Origin: Chitinophagaceae bacterium
GTDB taxonomy: Bacteria; Bacteroidota; Bacteroidia; Chitinophagales; Chitinophagaceae
DNA: 64,000 bases
Assembly (NCBI GenBank): GCA_016715365.1
Contig: JADKAM010000004.1
Coordinates: 466,010 to 530,009 of the forward strand
Reading direction: 5' to 3'
Position 1 is the stretch's first letter. Each line of letters begins with the position of its first letter. This document shows positions 43,765 through 52,442 of this stretch, in pieces. Both the position numbers and the translations under genes were made by a program. Below the pieces are notes generated by a model. It was not told where the DNA came from, searched no databases, and was given only the letters and a program-made list of their open reading frames with translations.

Positions 43765-44610
43765 ATGGATACAAACGCTTTAATCATTGACCAGTTGGAG
43801 TGGGATGGAATTCTAAAATCTTTTACACTTCAAGCACGACCTGAATTAGGACAAATGTGGGTTGCTTATCCAAATGAATATGAAGATGAGCGACCAGGTC
43901 CTTTTCATTTTTTAGAAGAAGATTATGAAAACTTATTCGAGCAAAAAATGGCGAAGTGTCGAAATGCTAAATTATCAAAAGAGAATTTTTATTCAGAAGG
44001 GAACTATTTCAATTTTCGTACAACATGGAATAATATACCGACCGAAAGAGGAAGATTGACTTTTTATTCTCTTTATCTCCCTGAATTTGCGATACCTGAT
44101 AAAGTTGTAATTACAGACACTTTCCAAAGTGACAAGGAATTTAATAAAGTTATTTACAGGGACGACCCCAAAAACCGCTACATTGTTTTCCTTGAGTGCA
44201 GGTCAAGTGCAGGAATATTTAATTTTAGATTAAATGCTACATTTCACAAAGATGAGTTGAACTTTAAGGACTCTGCATACAAGGACGCAAAAACTAATGC
44301 CTTTTATGAAGGGGAGCCGTATCCTCATTGGCATCAATTGTTGCCAGACAATGAAATTAACAAAATAAATAACTTCTTTACTGCACCTGTAATTATTAAT
44401 AGCGGAGGCAATAATACACAAACAATTAATTTCTCAGACATGAAAAAAAATAATCCATGGATTTCCGGGTCATTTTATCTTTTTGTAGCAGCGGTAGCAA
44501 TTACCGGACTTGCAGTTGTTTCTAAAAATGTTCATTGGACACTGCTTCCAATAATTATAATTGGTGGTATTCTTGTTTGGTATAATTGGAGCGTTTCAAT
44601 TAAAGAATGA
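43765..44610 (+). CDS. Cassette 13: protein with C-terminal membrane hairpin, 281 aa
   Basis: ATG 43765 (MDTNALIIDQLEWDGILKSFT) is the first start outside attC12. Residues 1-200 are soluble, with acidic, aromatic stretches (MWVAYPNEYEDERPGPFHFLEEDYENL, EGEPYPHWHQLLPDNEI). Two TM helices lie at ~225-247 and ~253-272. A short GGNNTQTINFSDM segment before the helices recalls effector-type linkers, but this is only a resemblance. No family is identified. Confidence 0.65.
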   Translation: MDTNALIIDQLEWDGILKSFTLQARPELGQMWVAYPNEYEDERPGPFHFLEEDYENLFEQKMAKCRNAKLSKENFYSEGNYFNFRTTWNNIPTERGRLTFYSLYLPEFAIPDKVVITDTFQSDKEFNKVIYRDDPKNRYIVFLECRSSAGIFNFRLNATFHKDELNFKDSAYKDAKTNAFYEGEPYPHWHQLLPDNEINKINNFFTAPVIINSGGNNTQTINFSDMKKNNPWISGSFYLFVAAVAITGLAVVSKNVHWTLLPIIIIGGILVWYNWSVSIKE

Positions 44611-44725
44611 TGACAAATTAAAGGAAGAAAGTTTTTTAAAACTTATTGGGGAGACATATAAAAGGTTACCACTTTTAACTAGGTCTACAAAAAAATAAAA
44701 TTCATCAGCATCCGAGCAAAACTGC

Positions 44726-44921
44726 AGGCAACATGCGGTTTTGTGCAAGTGGGGCATGACGTTGTAATCATCAGCATTTTATCGCTATCATCTTCATATC
44801 GGGCGGACGGAATTCGTATCAGCTTTTATTTGTTATCTTCATCATTAGTAACGCTTTTGTGCTTCAGTTCCGGGCGGACAGTTATAAAATCCCCACCTGC
44901 ACAAAGCCGTGAACGTTGGCT
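44726..44921. repeat. attC13 (B-type palindrome)
   Basis: Left TGCAGGCAAC, then GGTTTTGTGCAAGTGGGG; right CCCCACCTGCACAAAGCC, GTT at 44915. Compared with attC12, AATT/AACT has become AAGT/ACCT on both arms. The right core GTTGGCTGCC pairs 9/10 with attC14. Confidence 0.85.
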
Positions 44922-44939
44922 GCCATTAAAACTTACTGC

Positions 44940-45635
44940 ATGAAACAACTTTTAATTTTTATAGGGCTAATATCCGGACTACTTTCTTTTTTTGGCTGCA
45001 ACAATCAAAAGGAAACCAAAATCATTGTGACCGACAGTTCAGGAAATGTCCAGACAATAAATCCCAATGAGCTATTAATGACAATTCCGACCATTGAAAA
45101 CACATTCCCAAATTTTGAAAATAAATCCGATACTAATAACTTAAAAATTCTTGAGGATGATTGGCGGCAGATTGAATTTGTTTCTAAAGACCAAAAACAT
45201 TTGATCGACCAAGAGATTGATAGTATTACTTATATTTTTGAACATGAGATGCATCAAGGTAAAGACTATTCAGCTTTCAAAAATCTTTACGTTAGACGAC
45301 TTATTACAAAGCCAATTTCACTAACATTTGAAAAAGTAAAACTGTATTTAGGGGATGCAAAAAATAAACTTGCTGGAATTACTATTAATGGAAACAGTGG
45401 ACAAGTTAAAAATGGTTTTTCAATTTCCAGTAAGGGGTTCAACTACTATGGAATAAAAGACGAAAATAATGTTGTTTCAGTCTTGTGCTTTTATGTGGCA
45501 GAAACTGACGTAGGTTCAGAAATTTCGATTGACAAAATTTCAAAATTTTTAAAAGCAGAAAACCTCTATTTAGTTGACTGGGTACATCGTCAAATTGCTG
45601 ACGAAAAAAATGTGAAGGACTTTTTTGCATATTGA
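44940..45635 (+). CDS. Cassette 14: lipoprotein of unknown function, 231 aa
   Basis: ATG 44940 opens a lipoprotein signal (LLIFIGLISGLLSFFGC, Cys ~20) with an acidic/Thr-rich tether. The mature part includes ILEDDWRQIEFVSKDQKHLIDQEIDSI (helical) and a C-terminal alpha/beta portion (KPISLTFEKVKLYLGDAKNKLAGITING; NVVSVLCFYVAETDVGSEISI). No family is recognised. A ~28-nt gap separates its stop from the attC14 outer arm. Confidence 0.7.
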   Translation: MKQLLIFIGLISGLLSFFGCNNQKETKIIVTDSSGNVQTINPNELLMTIPTIENTFPNFENKSDTNNLKILEDDWRQIEFVSKDQKHLIDQEIDSITYIFEHEMHQGKDYSAFKNLYVRRLITKPISLTFEKVKLYLGDAKNKLAGITINGNSGQVKNGFSISSKGFNYYGIKDENNVVSVLCFYVAETDVGSEISIDKISKFLKAENLYLVDWVHRQIADEKNVKDFFAY

Positions 45636-45658
45636 ATACCCTTAATTGAATTAACAGC

Positions 45659-45856
45659 AGCCAACATAGGGTTTGCTGCAAGGCTGGCTGGACATTGGAG
45701 CAATGGTCATTTTATTGCTGTTGTGCTTCATCTGGGCTGGACATTCAATCATGAGCTTTTGTTTGTTAACTTCAGCTTTTATATCTTTAATCAACAACGG
45801 TTCCGGGCGGGACCAGCAATTAATTCCAGCCCTGCAGCAAGCCCTGCCCGTTGTAT
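45659..45856. repeat. attC14 (A-type palindrome)
   Basis: Left GCAGCCAAC, then GGGTTTGCTGCAAGGCTGG; right CCAGCCCTGCAGCAAGCCC, GTT at 45850. The right core GTTGTATGCA pairs 8/10 with attC15, the weakest pair in the array. Confidence 0.85.
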
Positions 45857-46451
45857 GCAAGGCAAAGGAGAAACATCTCGGTTCTAATAATCAATGCGGT
45901 GGTAGTTTTCGTTTCATAAAAATTTTCGTTGGTAAATCGTTCCGCTGTTTTGGGTACTAAATAGCAGCTAAAGTAATTTCGTGTCGCTTTTGGGCAAACG
46001 GTGTGGCTTTCATTTATTGCGGTTCCGTATGGGCTGGACAGCGTGACTTGTTTTTGTTGTTTCAACTCTGCCCCTTTCGTTTTTGTTGGGGCTTCGTTTT
46101 GGTTACAATGCTTACGTTTTTTTGAAACCACTTCGCCCCTATTTAATTTTTGGTTCATTACTGTCGTACCGGTTATTTAAGGGTTTACGGTTTTACTAAA
46201 GCATTGCGGTTGACAGCGGGGCAGTTTTTCGTTTGGTTTTGTGGTTTTGTATCCTAACCGTTCATCGTGCAGTATTTGCGTTTTTGTTTGGTCGTCGGTG
46301 GACAGCGGAACGGTTCACGGTCTTAACTAACTTTTTCAGTTTGTTTAAAATTTACTTTCCTTAAAGATTCGGTTTCAAATGTTTCGTTTGTCATCGAGCC
46401 AGTTTATTGCTACGTTCTTTTTTTTTAATAATGGCTCATCTTTGCCCTGAC
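45857..46451. other. Cassette 15: no recognisable plus-strand gene
   Basis: The body is about 600 nt, T-rich on the plus strand, with recurrent TTCGTTTTTGTT-like stretches and no plus-strand frame over 60 codons. A minus-strand frame (46158 down to 45820, 112 codons) is Lys/Thr-rich but runs into attC14, so it is doubtful. It may be a decayed gene, an inverted small gene, or a non-coding cassette. Both ends still carry the cassette core. Confidence 0.45.
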
Positions 46452-46650
46452 ATACAACAAGGGGTTTGGCGCAAAACGGGCTGAAGTGCTGCGTCAACAT
46501 TTGATCGCTAATGAGCTTCAGTCACAATCTGCGGCCAATTTCCATAATTGGCTTTACGTTGTCATTAAAAAATTCGTTTCTTTAATAAGCCTCAGTGCTG
46601 GGCGGACAGATGGTTAATTCCCCAACTGCACAAAGCCCCGCCCGTTAGCG
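46452..46650. repeat. attC15 (mixed type, weaker palindrome)
   Basis: Left ACATACAAC, then GGGGTTTGGCGCAAAACGGG; right CCCCAACTGCACAAAGCCCC, GTT at 46644. The inner arms pair less well than in other copies, as if left and right halves came from different types. The right core GTTAGCGGTA pairs 10/10 with attC16. Confidence 0.75.
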
Positions 46651-46692
46651 GTAATACGAAACCTTGTACTGAATTATCAATAGACATTATAA

Positions 46693-47823
46693 ATGAACTA
46701 TCCCTTTAAATTAAAACCTGTTGTTGTCTTTTTATTTCTTTTTGCTATTAAGGTAGAAGCTCAAAAAACATTTTCAACAACAATTACGTTTCCTTCTTCC
46801 GCAAATATGTCAAATATTTCCGCCAGTTATTATGACGGTCTAAATGAGGTTTCTCTAAAGGTAGAGGCAAATAGCAAAAAGATAATTATTGCTGGTTTAA
46901 CTTATTCTGAATTTCCATTGCTTACGGTGGTCAATCGAATTAGTAATAAAATGGTTTATGCAGCCTATTTCTTAAAAAATAACTCTTACGTAAAATTTAT
47001 CAACAAGCCAGGTTCAACCAATTTATTAGACAGCGCCACATTAATTAATGCTACCAATATTAAAGACATGGGGGAAAGCAAATTTGATTCTTTTGCAAAA
47101 ACTGAAACAGATAAATTAATATCTTTTATAGAGGCAAATGGTTATGACTTAACGGAGAGCGATTCGCTGGAAAATGTATTCATCAAGCTTGATAATGAAA
47201 TAAGGAAAAAGAAGCTTACATTTATTAAGAACAATAACAGCTTGTATTATTCCATCTGGACATTTCTTAGAGATTTTGTGTCCAATACAGATTTCACCGC
47301 AGATAGTCTTCTTAACATTTACAACACTTATTTTTCAAAACAATACTCTAAAACATTTGAAGGACGTGAATGCGAAAAAATATTATTTGGGCGACTTAAT
47401 ACAAATACTGGAAAAATAGCTCCCGATTTTGCAGCGCACGATATTTATGGAAAATTAGTATCTCTGAAAGACTTACGAGGGAAATACATTTTACTTAATT
47501 TTTGGGCATCATGGTGTGGCCCATGCATTGCTGAAATGCCGGCCATTTCAGCAATAAAGAAACTATACCCACAAGGTCAAATTGAAATAATTTCTGTTTC
47601 ATATGATTCGGATTCATCAAAATGTTTAAAAGCAATAGACAAATATCAACTTGATTGGATAAACATTATGTCCAATAAAAATGTAATTAACATTTACGGT
47701 AATAACCCTGCAATTCCTCAAGTTTATTTGATAGACCCAACAGGAATAATAATTTATAGTAGAACTGATTCAAAAGATTATACGTTAGGTTTGCTTTCTG
47801 ATTTAATAAAAACCAAATTATAG
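46693..47823 (+). CDS. Cassette 16: secreted TlpA/ResA-like thiol-disulfide protein
   Basis: The protein is 376 aa with a signal peptide (residues 1-23, ends KVEAQ). Residues ~25-230 form a DUF4369-like N-terminal part typical of Bacteroidota TlpA proteins. The C-terminal ~140 residues are a thioredoxin fold: GKIAPDFAAHDIYGKLVSLKDLRGKYILLNFWASWCGPCIAEMP, with the redox pair WCGPC at about 275-279, and the cis-Pro region NPAIPQVYLID. It probably reduces or oxidises periplasmic disulfides, as in cytochrome c maturation. The gene is intact. Confidence 0.9.
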   Translation: MNYPFKLKPVVVFLFLFAIKVEAQKTFSTTITFPSSANMSNISASYYDGLNEVSLKVEANSKKIIIAGLTYSEFPLLTVVNRISNKMVYAAYFLKNNSYVKFINKPGSTNLLDSATLINATNIKDMGESKFDSFAKTETDKLISFIEANGYDLTESDSLENVFIKLDNEIRKKKLTFIKNNNSLYYSIWTFLRDFVSNTDFTADSLLNIYNTYFSKQYSKTFEGRECEKILFGRLNTNTGKIAPDFAAHDIYGKLVSLKDLRGKYILLNFWASWCGPCIAEMPAISAIKKLYPQGQIEIISVSYDSDSSKCLKAIDKYQLDWINIMSNKNVINIYGNNPAIPQVYLIDPTGIIIYSRTDSKDYTLGLLSDLIKTKL

Positions 47824-47835
47824 CATATGTACTAC

Positions 47836-48032
47836 CGCTAACATTGGGTTTGCTGCAATGCTGGCTGGACGTTGGAGCAATGGTCATTTTATCGCTGCTG
47901 TGCTTCATCTGGGCTGGACATTCAATCTTGAGCTTTTGTTTGTTAACTTCAGCTTTTATATCTTTAATCAGCAGCGGTTCCGGGCGGACGAGCAATGAAT
48001 TCCAGCCCTGCAGCAAGCCCTGCCCGTTATCG
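47836..48032. repeat. attC16 (A-type palindrome)
   Basis: Left TACCGCTAAC, then GGGTTTGCTGCAATGCTGG; right CCAGCCCTGCAGCAAGCCC, GTT at 48026. The right core GTTATCGGCA pairs 9/10 with attC17. Confidence 0.9.
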
Positions 48033-48105
48033 GCAACCCTATTGCGACACCCTATCAAAATGAGACATTTAATTTGCAAAGACCAAAAACTCTTATAACT
48101 GAATT

Positions 48106-49290
48106 ATGACAGCAATCAATAAACCCAGAATAGAATCCATAGACATCTTACGAGGCGTTGTAATGGTTATAATGGCATTAGACCATGTGAGAGATTATTT
48201 TCATTATGGCTCATTCTTCAATGACCCAACGGATTTGACAACCACTACACCTATATTATTTTTTACTCGTTTCATAACAAATTTTTGTGCACCAGTTTTT
48301 GTGTTTTTGTCAGGCACTTCTGCATTTTTATATGGAACAAATAAAACGAAGCCACAGCTTTTTAAATTTCTTTTTACTCGGGGCTTATGGCTTATTTTTC
48401 TTGAAATTGTGGTTAATACTTTTATTTGGACATTTGATGTTACATATAGCCTTCAATTATTTCAAGTGATTTTTGCGATAGGATTTAGTATGATATGTCT
48501 TTCATTTCTTATTTACCTTCCTAAACAAGTGATTTTAATTGTAGGTATTATTCTAATTGCTGGACATAATACTTTGGATAGTATTGTAATGCAAGGACAA
48601 AGTTTTCAATCCATAGTTTGGTACTTTTTGCACCAAGAAAAGGTTTTGGGCAATGGTTCTGATTACATGGTCTTTTTGCATTATCCGCTTATTCCATGGA
48701 TTGGATTAATGGCATTAGGTTATTTGTTTGGTTCGTTTTATCAAAAAGGCTATGACGTTTCACTTCGCAAAAAATGGCTATTGAGATTAGGTTTAGGGTG
48801 CATTGCTTTATTCTTTATTTTAAGAGGCTTAAATATATACGGAGATTTGGCACCATGGACTGTTCAAGACACAATTACAAAAACAATCCTGTCATTCTTT
48901 AAAGTTACAAAATACCCGCCTTCACTTTTATTTATTTGTGTTACTCTTGGGCCTGCCATGTTATTTTTATACGCATATGAAAATACAAAAAACAAGGTAA
49001 CTAATTTCTTTTTAGTCTTTGGAAGAGTACCATTATTTTATTACTTCTTGCATATGTTAGTAATTCACATTTTCGCAATTTTAGGTATTTTGATTTTTGG
49101 TGGCAACTGGCATGATATGATTATAACAGGTAAAGGTTTTATGAGCGGAAATCTTAAAACTTATGGTTATTCCCTTTTTATTGTATACATAGTTTGGATT
49201 AGTGTTGTGTTACTTCTCTTTCCACTTTGTAAAAAATATATGAAATATAAAGCAAATCACAAGGACAAATGGTGGTTGAGTTACTTATAA
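48106..49290 (+). CDS. Cassette 17: DUF1624 / acyltransferase-like membrane protein
   Basis: The protein is 394 aa with about ten TM helices. The opening RIESIDILRGVVMVIMALDHVRDYFH is the signature of DUF1624/YeiB-like heparan-alpha-glucosaminide acetyltransferase relatives (conserved Asp-His in the first helix). Further conserved blocks are FFTRFITNFCAPVFVFLSGTSAFLYG and GRVPLFYYFLHMLVIH. It probably transfers an acyl group across the membrane onto a glycan. The gene is intact, with 78 nt between the cassette start and ATG. Confidence 0.88.
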   Translation: MTAINKPRIESIDILRGVVMVIMALDHVRDYFHYGSFFNDPTDLTTTTPILFFTRFITNFCAPVFVFLSGTSAFLYGTNKTKPQLFKFLFTRGLWLIFLEIVVNTFIWTFDVTYSLQLFQVIFAIGFSMICLSFLIYLPKQVILIVGIILIAGHNTLDSIVMQGQSFQSIVWYFLHQEKVLGNGSDYMVFLHYPLIPWIGLMALGYLFGSFYQKGYDVSLRKKWLLRLGLGCIALFFILRGLNIYGDLAPWTVQDTITKTILSFFKVTKYPPSLLFICVTLGPAMLFLYAYENTKNKVTNFFLVFGRVPLFYYFLHMLVIHIFAILGILIFGGNWHDMIITGKGFMSGNLKTYGYSLFIVYIVWISVVLLLFPLCKKYMKYKANHKDKWWLSYL

Positions 49291-49327
49291 GAATAACCTA
49301 AAAGTTATTGACAGACAGAAGGGCAGC

Positions 49328-49524
49328 CGATAACATTGGTATTGCTGCAAGTGGGGCTGGGACGTTTAAACTTCGGCTGTTTGCATCGCTGTACTTTGGT
49401 TCGGGCAGACGAATATCTATTTGGCTTTTTGTTGTTAACTTCAACTTTATATTTTCAATTGGGCAGCGGTTCCGGGCTGGACGTTATAAAATATCCCACC
49501 TGCAGCAATACCTGCCCGTTACCT
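49328..49524. repeat. attC17 (A-type palindrome with compensating changes)
   Basis: Left GCCGATAAC, then GGTATTGCTGCAAGTGGG; right CCCACCTGCAGCAATACC, GTT at 49518. The A-type pair GGGTTTGC/GCAAGCCC has become GGTATTGC/GCAATACC on both arms. The right core GTTACCTGCC pairs 10/10 with attC18. Confidence 0.9.
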
Positions 49525-49533
49525 GCCATATTA

Positions 49534-50240
49534 ATGCGACACACAACCACCATAATATTTTCTCTTTTGCCAAAATTTGTTTGGACAAATTCTGTTTTGG
49601 ACATACACTCAACTTGACACTTCCCTTTTTATGCAGACTTGAAGTTGTATCCAGACAAAAAGTTTGACTTCTATGATACCAGAGATGGTAGTTGTTGGGT
49701 CTGGACACATTATATTGGAAAATGGAAGTTAAACAAAGACACAATCACTTTCTCATGGCAAAGTATCTCTACAGAGAGTTCTGATTCTATTATTTCAAGA
49801 GCTGATTCAAAAAATGAGAATCTTCAAATAAAATTTATCTATGATGATGGAAAACCAATACCAAAAGTAAAAACAGGTATAGGTTGCAGCTTTATGATAT
49901 GAAGACTTACTATACGGACGTTAATGGCACCGTTACAATCCCTATGAAAGCATCGGACAGGTCAGACAAAAGAATGTGTGCACCTTACGACCGAAAGTTA
50001 TACTATGACATAAAAAACGAAATAATCAAGCTATCATCAAATACTTCGTTAGATTATTATGCTGACTCCTTGGATAATGTATTTACAATTATCATAAAGA
50101 AAAAGCCTAAGAGTTCTACTCAAACACTAACAAAAAAATATTTACTTAAAGGTGACTCATTGTTAGACATTGATAAAAAGGAGTTTTTTAATTACAATTG
50201 GGGCGACTTTAAATTTGCTACGACGAAATACGGCAGGTAA
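49534..50240 (+). pseudogene. Cassette 18: hypothetical protein, interrupted frame
   Basis: ATG 49534 opens MRHTTTIIFSLLPKFV and is stopped by TGA at ~49615. The same frame then continues HFPFYADLKLYPDKKFDFYDTRDGSCWVWTHYIGKW to 49902. Another frame from ~49884 takes over: IGxQLYDMKTYYTDVNGTVTIPM to the TAG at 50240. The join KPIPKVKTGIG / QLYDMKTYYTDVNG reads like a carboxypeptidase-regulatory (TonB-plug-like) beta fold. At least one stop and one shift make it a pseudogene unless caused by sequence errors. No family is named with confidence. Confidence 0.5.
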
Positions 50241-50431
50241 CATTGGGTTTGCTGCAAGGCTGGCTGGACATTGGAGCAATGGTCATTTTATCGCTGTTGT
50301 GCTTCATCTGGGCTGGACATTCAATCTTGAGCTTTTGTTTGTTAACTTCAGCTTTTATATCTTTAATCAGCAACGGTTCCGGGCGGACAAGCAATGAATT
50401 CCAGCCCTGCAGCAAGCCCTGCCCGTTGCCT
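50235..50431. repeat. attC18 (A-type palindrome)
   Basis: Left GGCAGGTAAC, then GGGTTTGCTGCAAGGCTGG; right CCAGCCCTGCAGCAAGCCC, GTT at 50425. The right core GTTGCCTGCA pairs 9/10 with attC19. Confidence 0.9.
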
Positions 50432-50459
50432 GCAAGCGTTTTTCGACATTTCAAACATT

Positions 50460-51210
50460 ATGCTAACAAGACCAGAAATTTATATGATTACAAATAGCTA
50501 CATTGGAGTTAGTGGTGGCTATCTTGGTGACTTTTCTTATCGGACACACGAAGAGTTTTACCCTTATTTCTGCGACCTAAATATTTCAGCTTCTGCTTAC
50601 GAGGGTACAACACGACAAAGATTTTTAAGTATACTTGAAAACTCTGACGCACCGACCCAAGCTAAAATTTTAAAAGGCGTCCTTAAAAAATATCCAGTTG
50701 ATTTCTTTCCAGAAGAACAAAGAGAAATCAAAAGAAAGGCAGCTAAAGAAATTGAAGAATTAATTAGGCGGCTCGAAAGCGGACAAGCTGTTGCAACCGA
50801 ACAACTTTATGTAACAAACTCTACTGTAGAAAGAGCAATACAAGACACCAAAATTTTAATTGAAACAAATGGTGCGACAAGTGGTGTTGACAGAATTCAT
50901 ACAGCTTTGCACGGTTATCTAAGAGAAGTTTGTAGGCAAGCAGGAATAACTTTGACAGAAGATGAAACTTTGACACAAGTTTTTAAGTTAAGCAAGTCAT
51001 CCAGCCTTACAAAATGGGGGGACAAGACAAGCCGATATTGACCAAATTATAAACTCTTTCAGCAATACATTGGACAAATTAAACCCAATTAGAAATAGAG
51101 CAAGCTTATCTCATCCAAATGAAGAACTTTTAGAAGAAGACGAAGCAATGTTTGTAGTTAATTCAGCACAGACAGTTTTAAATTACTTGAATCGGAAATT
51201 TAAAAACTAA
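50460..51210 (+). pseudogene. Cassette 19: Abi_C-like (abortive-infection C-terminal) protein, frameshifted near the end
   Basis: ATG 50460 opens MLTRPEIYMITNSYIG. The central portion (REIKRKAAKEIEELIRRLESGQ) is a coiled helix, followed by SGVDRIHTALHGYLREVCRQAGI, resembling the Abi_C family of abortive-infection proteins. The frame stops at 51041. A second frame supplies HPALQNGGTRQADIDQIINSFSNTLDKLNPIRNRASLSHPNEEL to TAA 51210, which is the expected ending with its R-N-x-x-S-x-x-H like motif. The shift lies near a G6 run at ~51016, so a homopolymer error is possible. If intact, it may be a phage-defence toxin-like gene. Confidence 0.6.
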
Positions 51211-51245
51211 ATGCAGCCTGTTTTCGGTGGACACAATACGCCAGC

Positions 51246-51441
51246 AGGCAACATTGGGTTTGCTGCAAGGCTGGCTTGACATTGGAGCAATGGTCATTTA
51301 TCGCTGTTGTGCTTCATCTGGGCTGGAAGTACATTGTTGGGCTTTTGTTTGTTAACTTCAGCTTTTATATCTTTAATCAGCTGCGGTTCCGGGCGGACCA
51401 GCAATGAATTCCAGCCCTGCAGCAAGCCCTGCCCGTAAGCT
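51246..51441. repeat. attC19 (A-type palindrome, terminal core GTA instead of GTT)
   Basis: Left GCAGGCAAC, then GGGTTTGCTGCAAGGCTGG; right CCAGCCCTGCAGCAAGCCC, core GTAAGCTGCC at 51435. The T-to-A change is matched by TAC at the left arm of attC20 (10/10). Confidence 0.9.
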
Positions 51442-51481
51442 GCCATTTTTAGGCAACACCTCAAACATCGACGAATAAATA

Positions 51482-52204
51482 ATGAATGACCTTTCTAACT
51501 TCAAACTGACAAATCCAGAACTCGAGGCTGACATTTATTATTTGACTTCTGATGAAGGTGGACGGAAAACTCCTGTTGCAACAAGTTACCGTGGACAATT
51601 TCGCTATGACAATCACGACTGGGATGCAATGCAACAGTTTTTAGACAAAGAATGGTGTGAACCTGGTGACACTGTAAAAGTTCTTTTGCAAACGGCAAGC
51701 CCCTATTTTCATTGCGGAAATTTTTTTGTGGGTAAAGAATTTGAAATTAGAGAAGGGGCAACAATTGTTGGCAAAGGAAAAATTTCAAAAGTATTGCGAC
51801 AAGACTTTAACTACTGGGACGGTGCGACTTTTTTAAAATTGCTGGATAAATCCATAAAACCATATTCCGACCCAGACGATTTGCTTGGTTATCGTATTGA
51901 CTTTGACGGTTTGCTTCCTGACGAAGATGGTAAAATTATTGGTGAAGATTTAGAGTTTATAATGACAGGAAATCCAGAATGTATGATGATAGTAAAAGCA
52001 AAAGCTAAGACAAGAGTACTTCGAACCATTGCAGCATATGTAATTGACAAATGGGAAAATCATTTGGCGACAAGTAACCAACTTTTCAAAGTTGACTTTG
52101 CGACACGAACAAATTGGAAAGGTGACCTTGAAATGGATTTTTTCAAGCTAACTTTTGCGACTTGGCATTCAATATATTTGACTGGCGAAATAATAGTAAG
52201 CTAA
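51482..52204 (+). CDS. Cassette 20: stand-alone EF-Tu domain III-like protein
   Basis: The protein is 240 aa. The first ~105 residues match the last domain of elongation factor Tu in order: EADIYYLTSDEGGRKTPV, YRGQFRY, EWCEPGDTVKVLLQT and GKEFEIREGATIVGKGKISKVL (EF-Tu: REGGRTVGAGVV). The C-terminal ~125 residues have no match I recognise. No GTPase domain or motifs are present. Such orphan domain III proteins might bind EF-Tu partners (tRNA, EF-Ts) or simply reuse the beta-barrel. ATG lies 46 nt into the cassette. The gene is intact. Confidence 0.75.
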   Translation: MNDLSNFKLTNPELEADIYYLTSDEGGRKTPVATSYRGQFRYDNHDWDAMQQFLDKEWCEPGDTVKVLLQTASPYFHCGNFFVGKEFEIREGATIVGKGKISKVLRQDFNYWDGATFLKLLDKSIKPYSDPDDLLGYRIDFDGLLPDEDGKIIGEDLEFIMTGNPECMMIVKAKAKTRVLRTIAAYVIDKWENHLATSNQLFKVDFATRTNWKGDLEMDFFKLTFATWHSIYLTGEIIVS

Positions 52205-52225
52205 GAGCGACAAAAATAAAACGGC

Positions 52226-52418
52226 AGCTTACATTGGGTTTGCTGCAAGGCTGGCTGGACATTGGAGCAATCGTCATTTTATCGCTGTTGTGCTTCATCT
52301 CTGGACAAACATCGCTGGCCTTTTGTTTGTTAACCTGTACTTTTATATCTTTATCAGCAGCGGTTCCGGGCAGACAAGCAATGAATTCCAGCCCTGCAGC
52401 AAGCCCCGCCCGTTAGCG
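52226..52418. repeat. attC20 (A-type palindrome, left core TAC)
   Basis: Left GGCAGCTTAC, then GGGTTTGCTGCAAGGCTGG; right CCAGCCCTGCAGCAAGCCCC, GTT at 52412. The right core GTTAGCGGCC pairs 9/10 with attC21. Confidence 0.9.
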
Positions 52419-52442
52419 GCCATTTTTACAGACTCTACAACT

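Noticed and set aside
45820..46158. Minus-strand 112-codon frame in cassette 15
   Set aside because: It reads into attC14, which is repeat sequence. It was kept only as a remark because the cassette has no better candidate.
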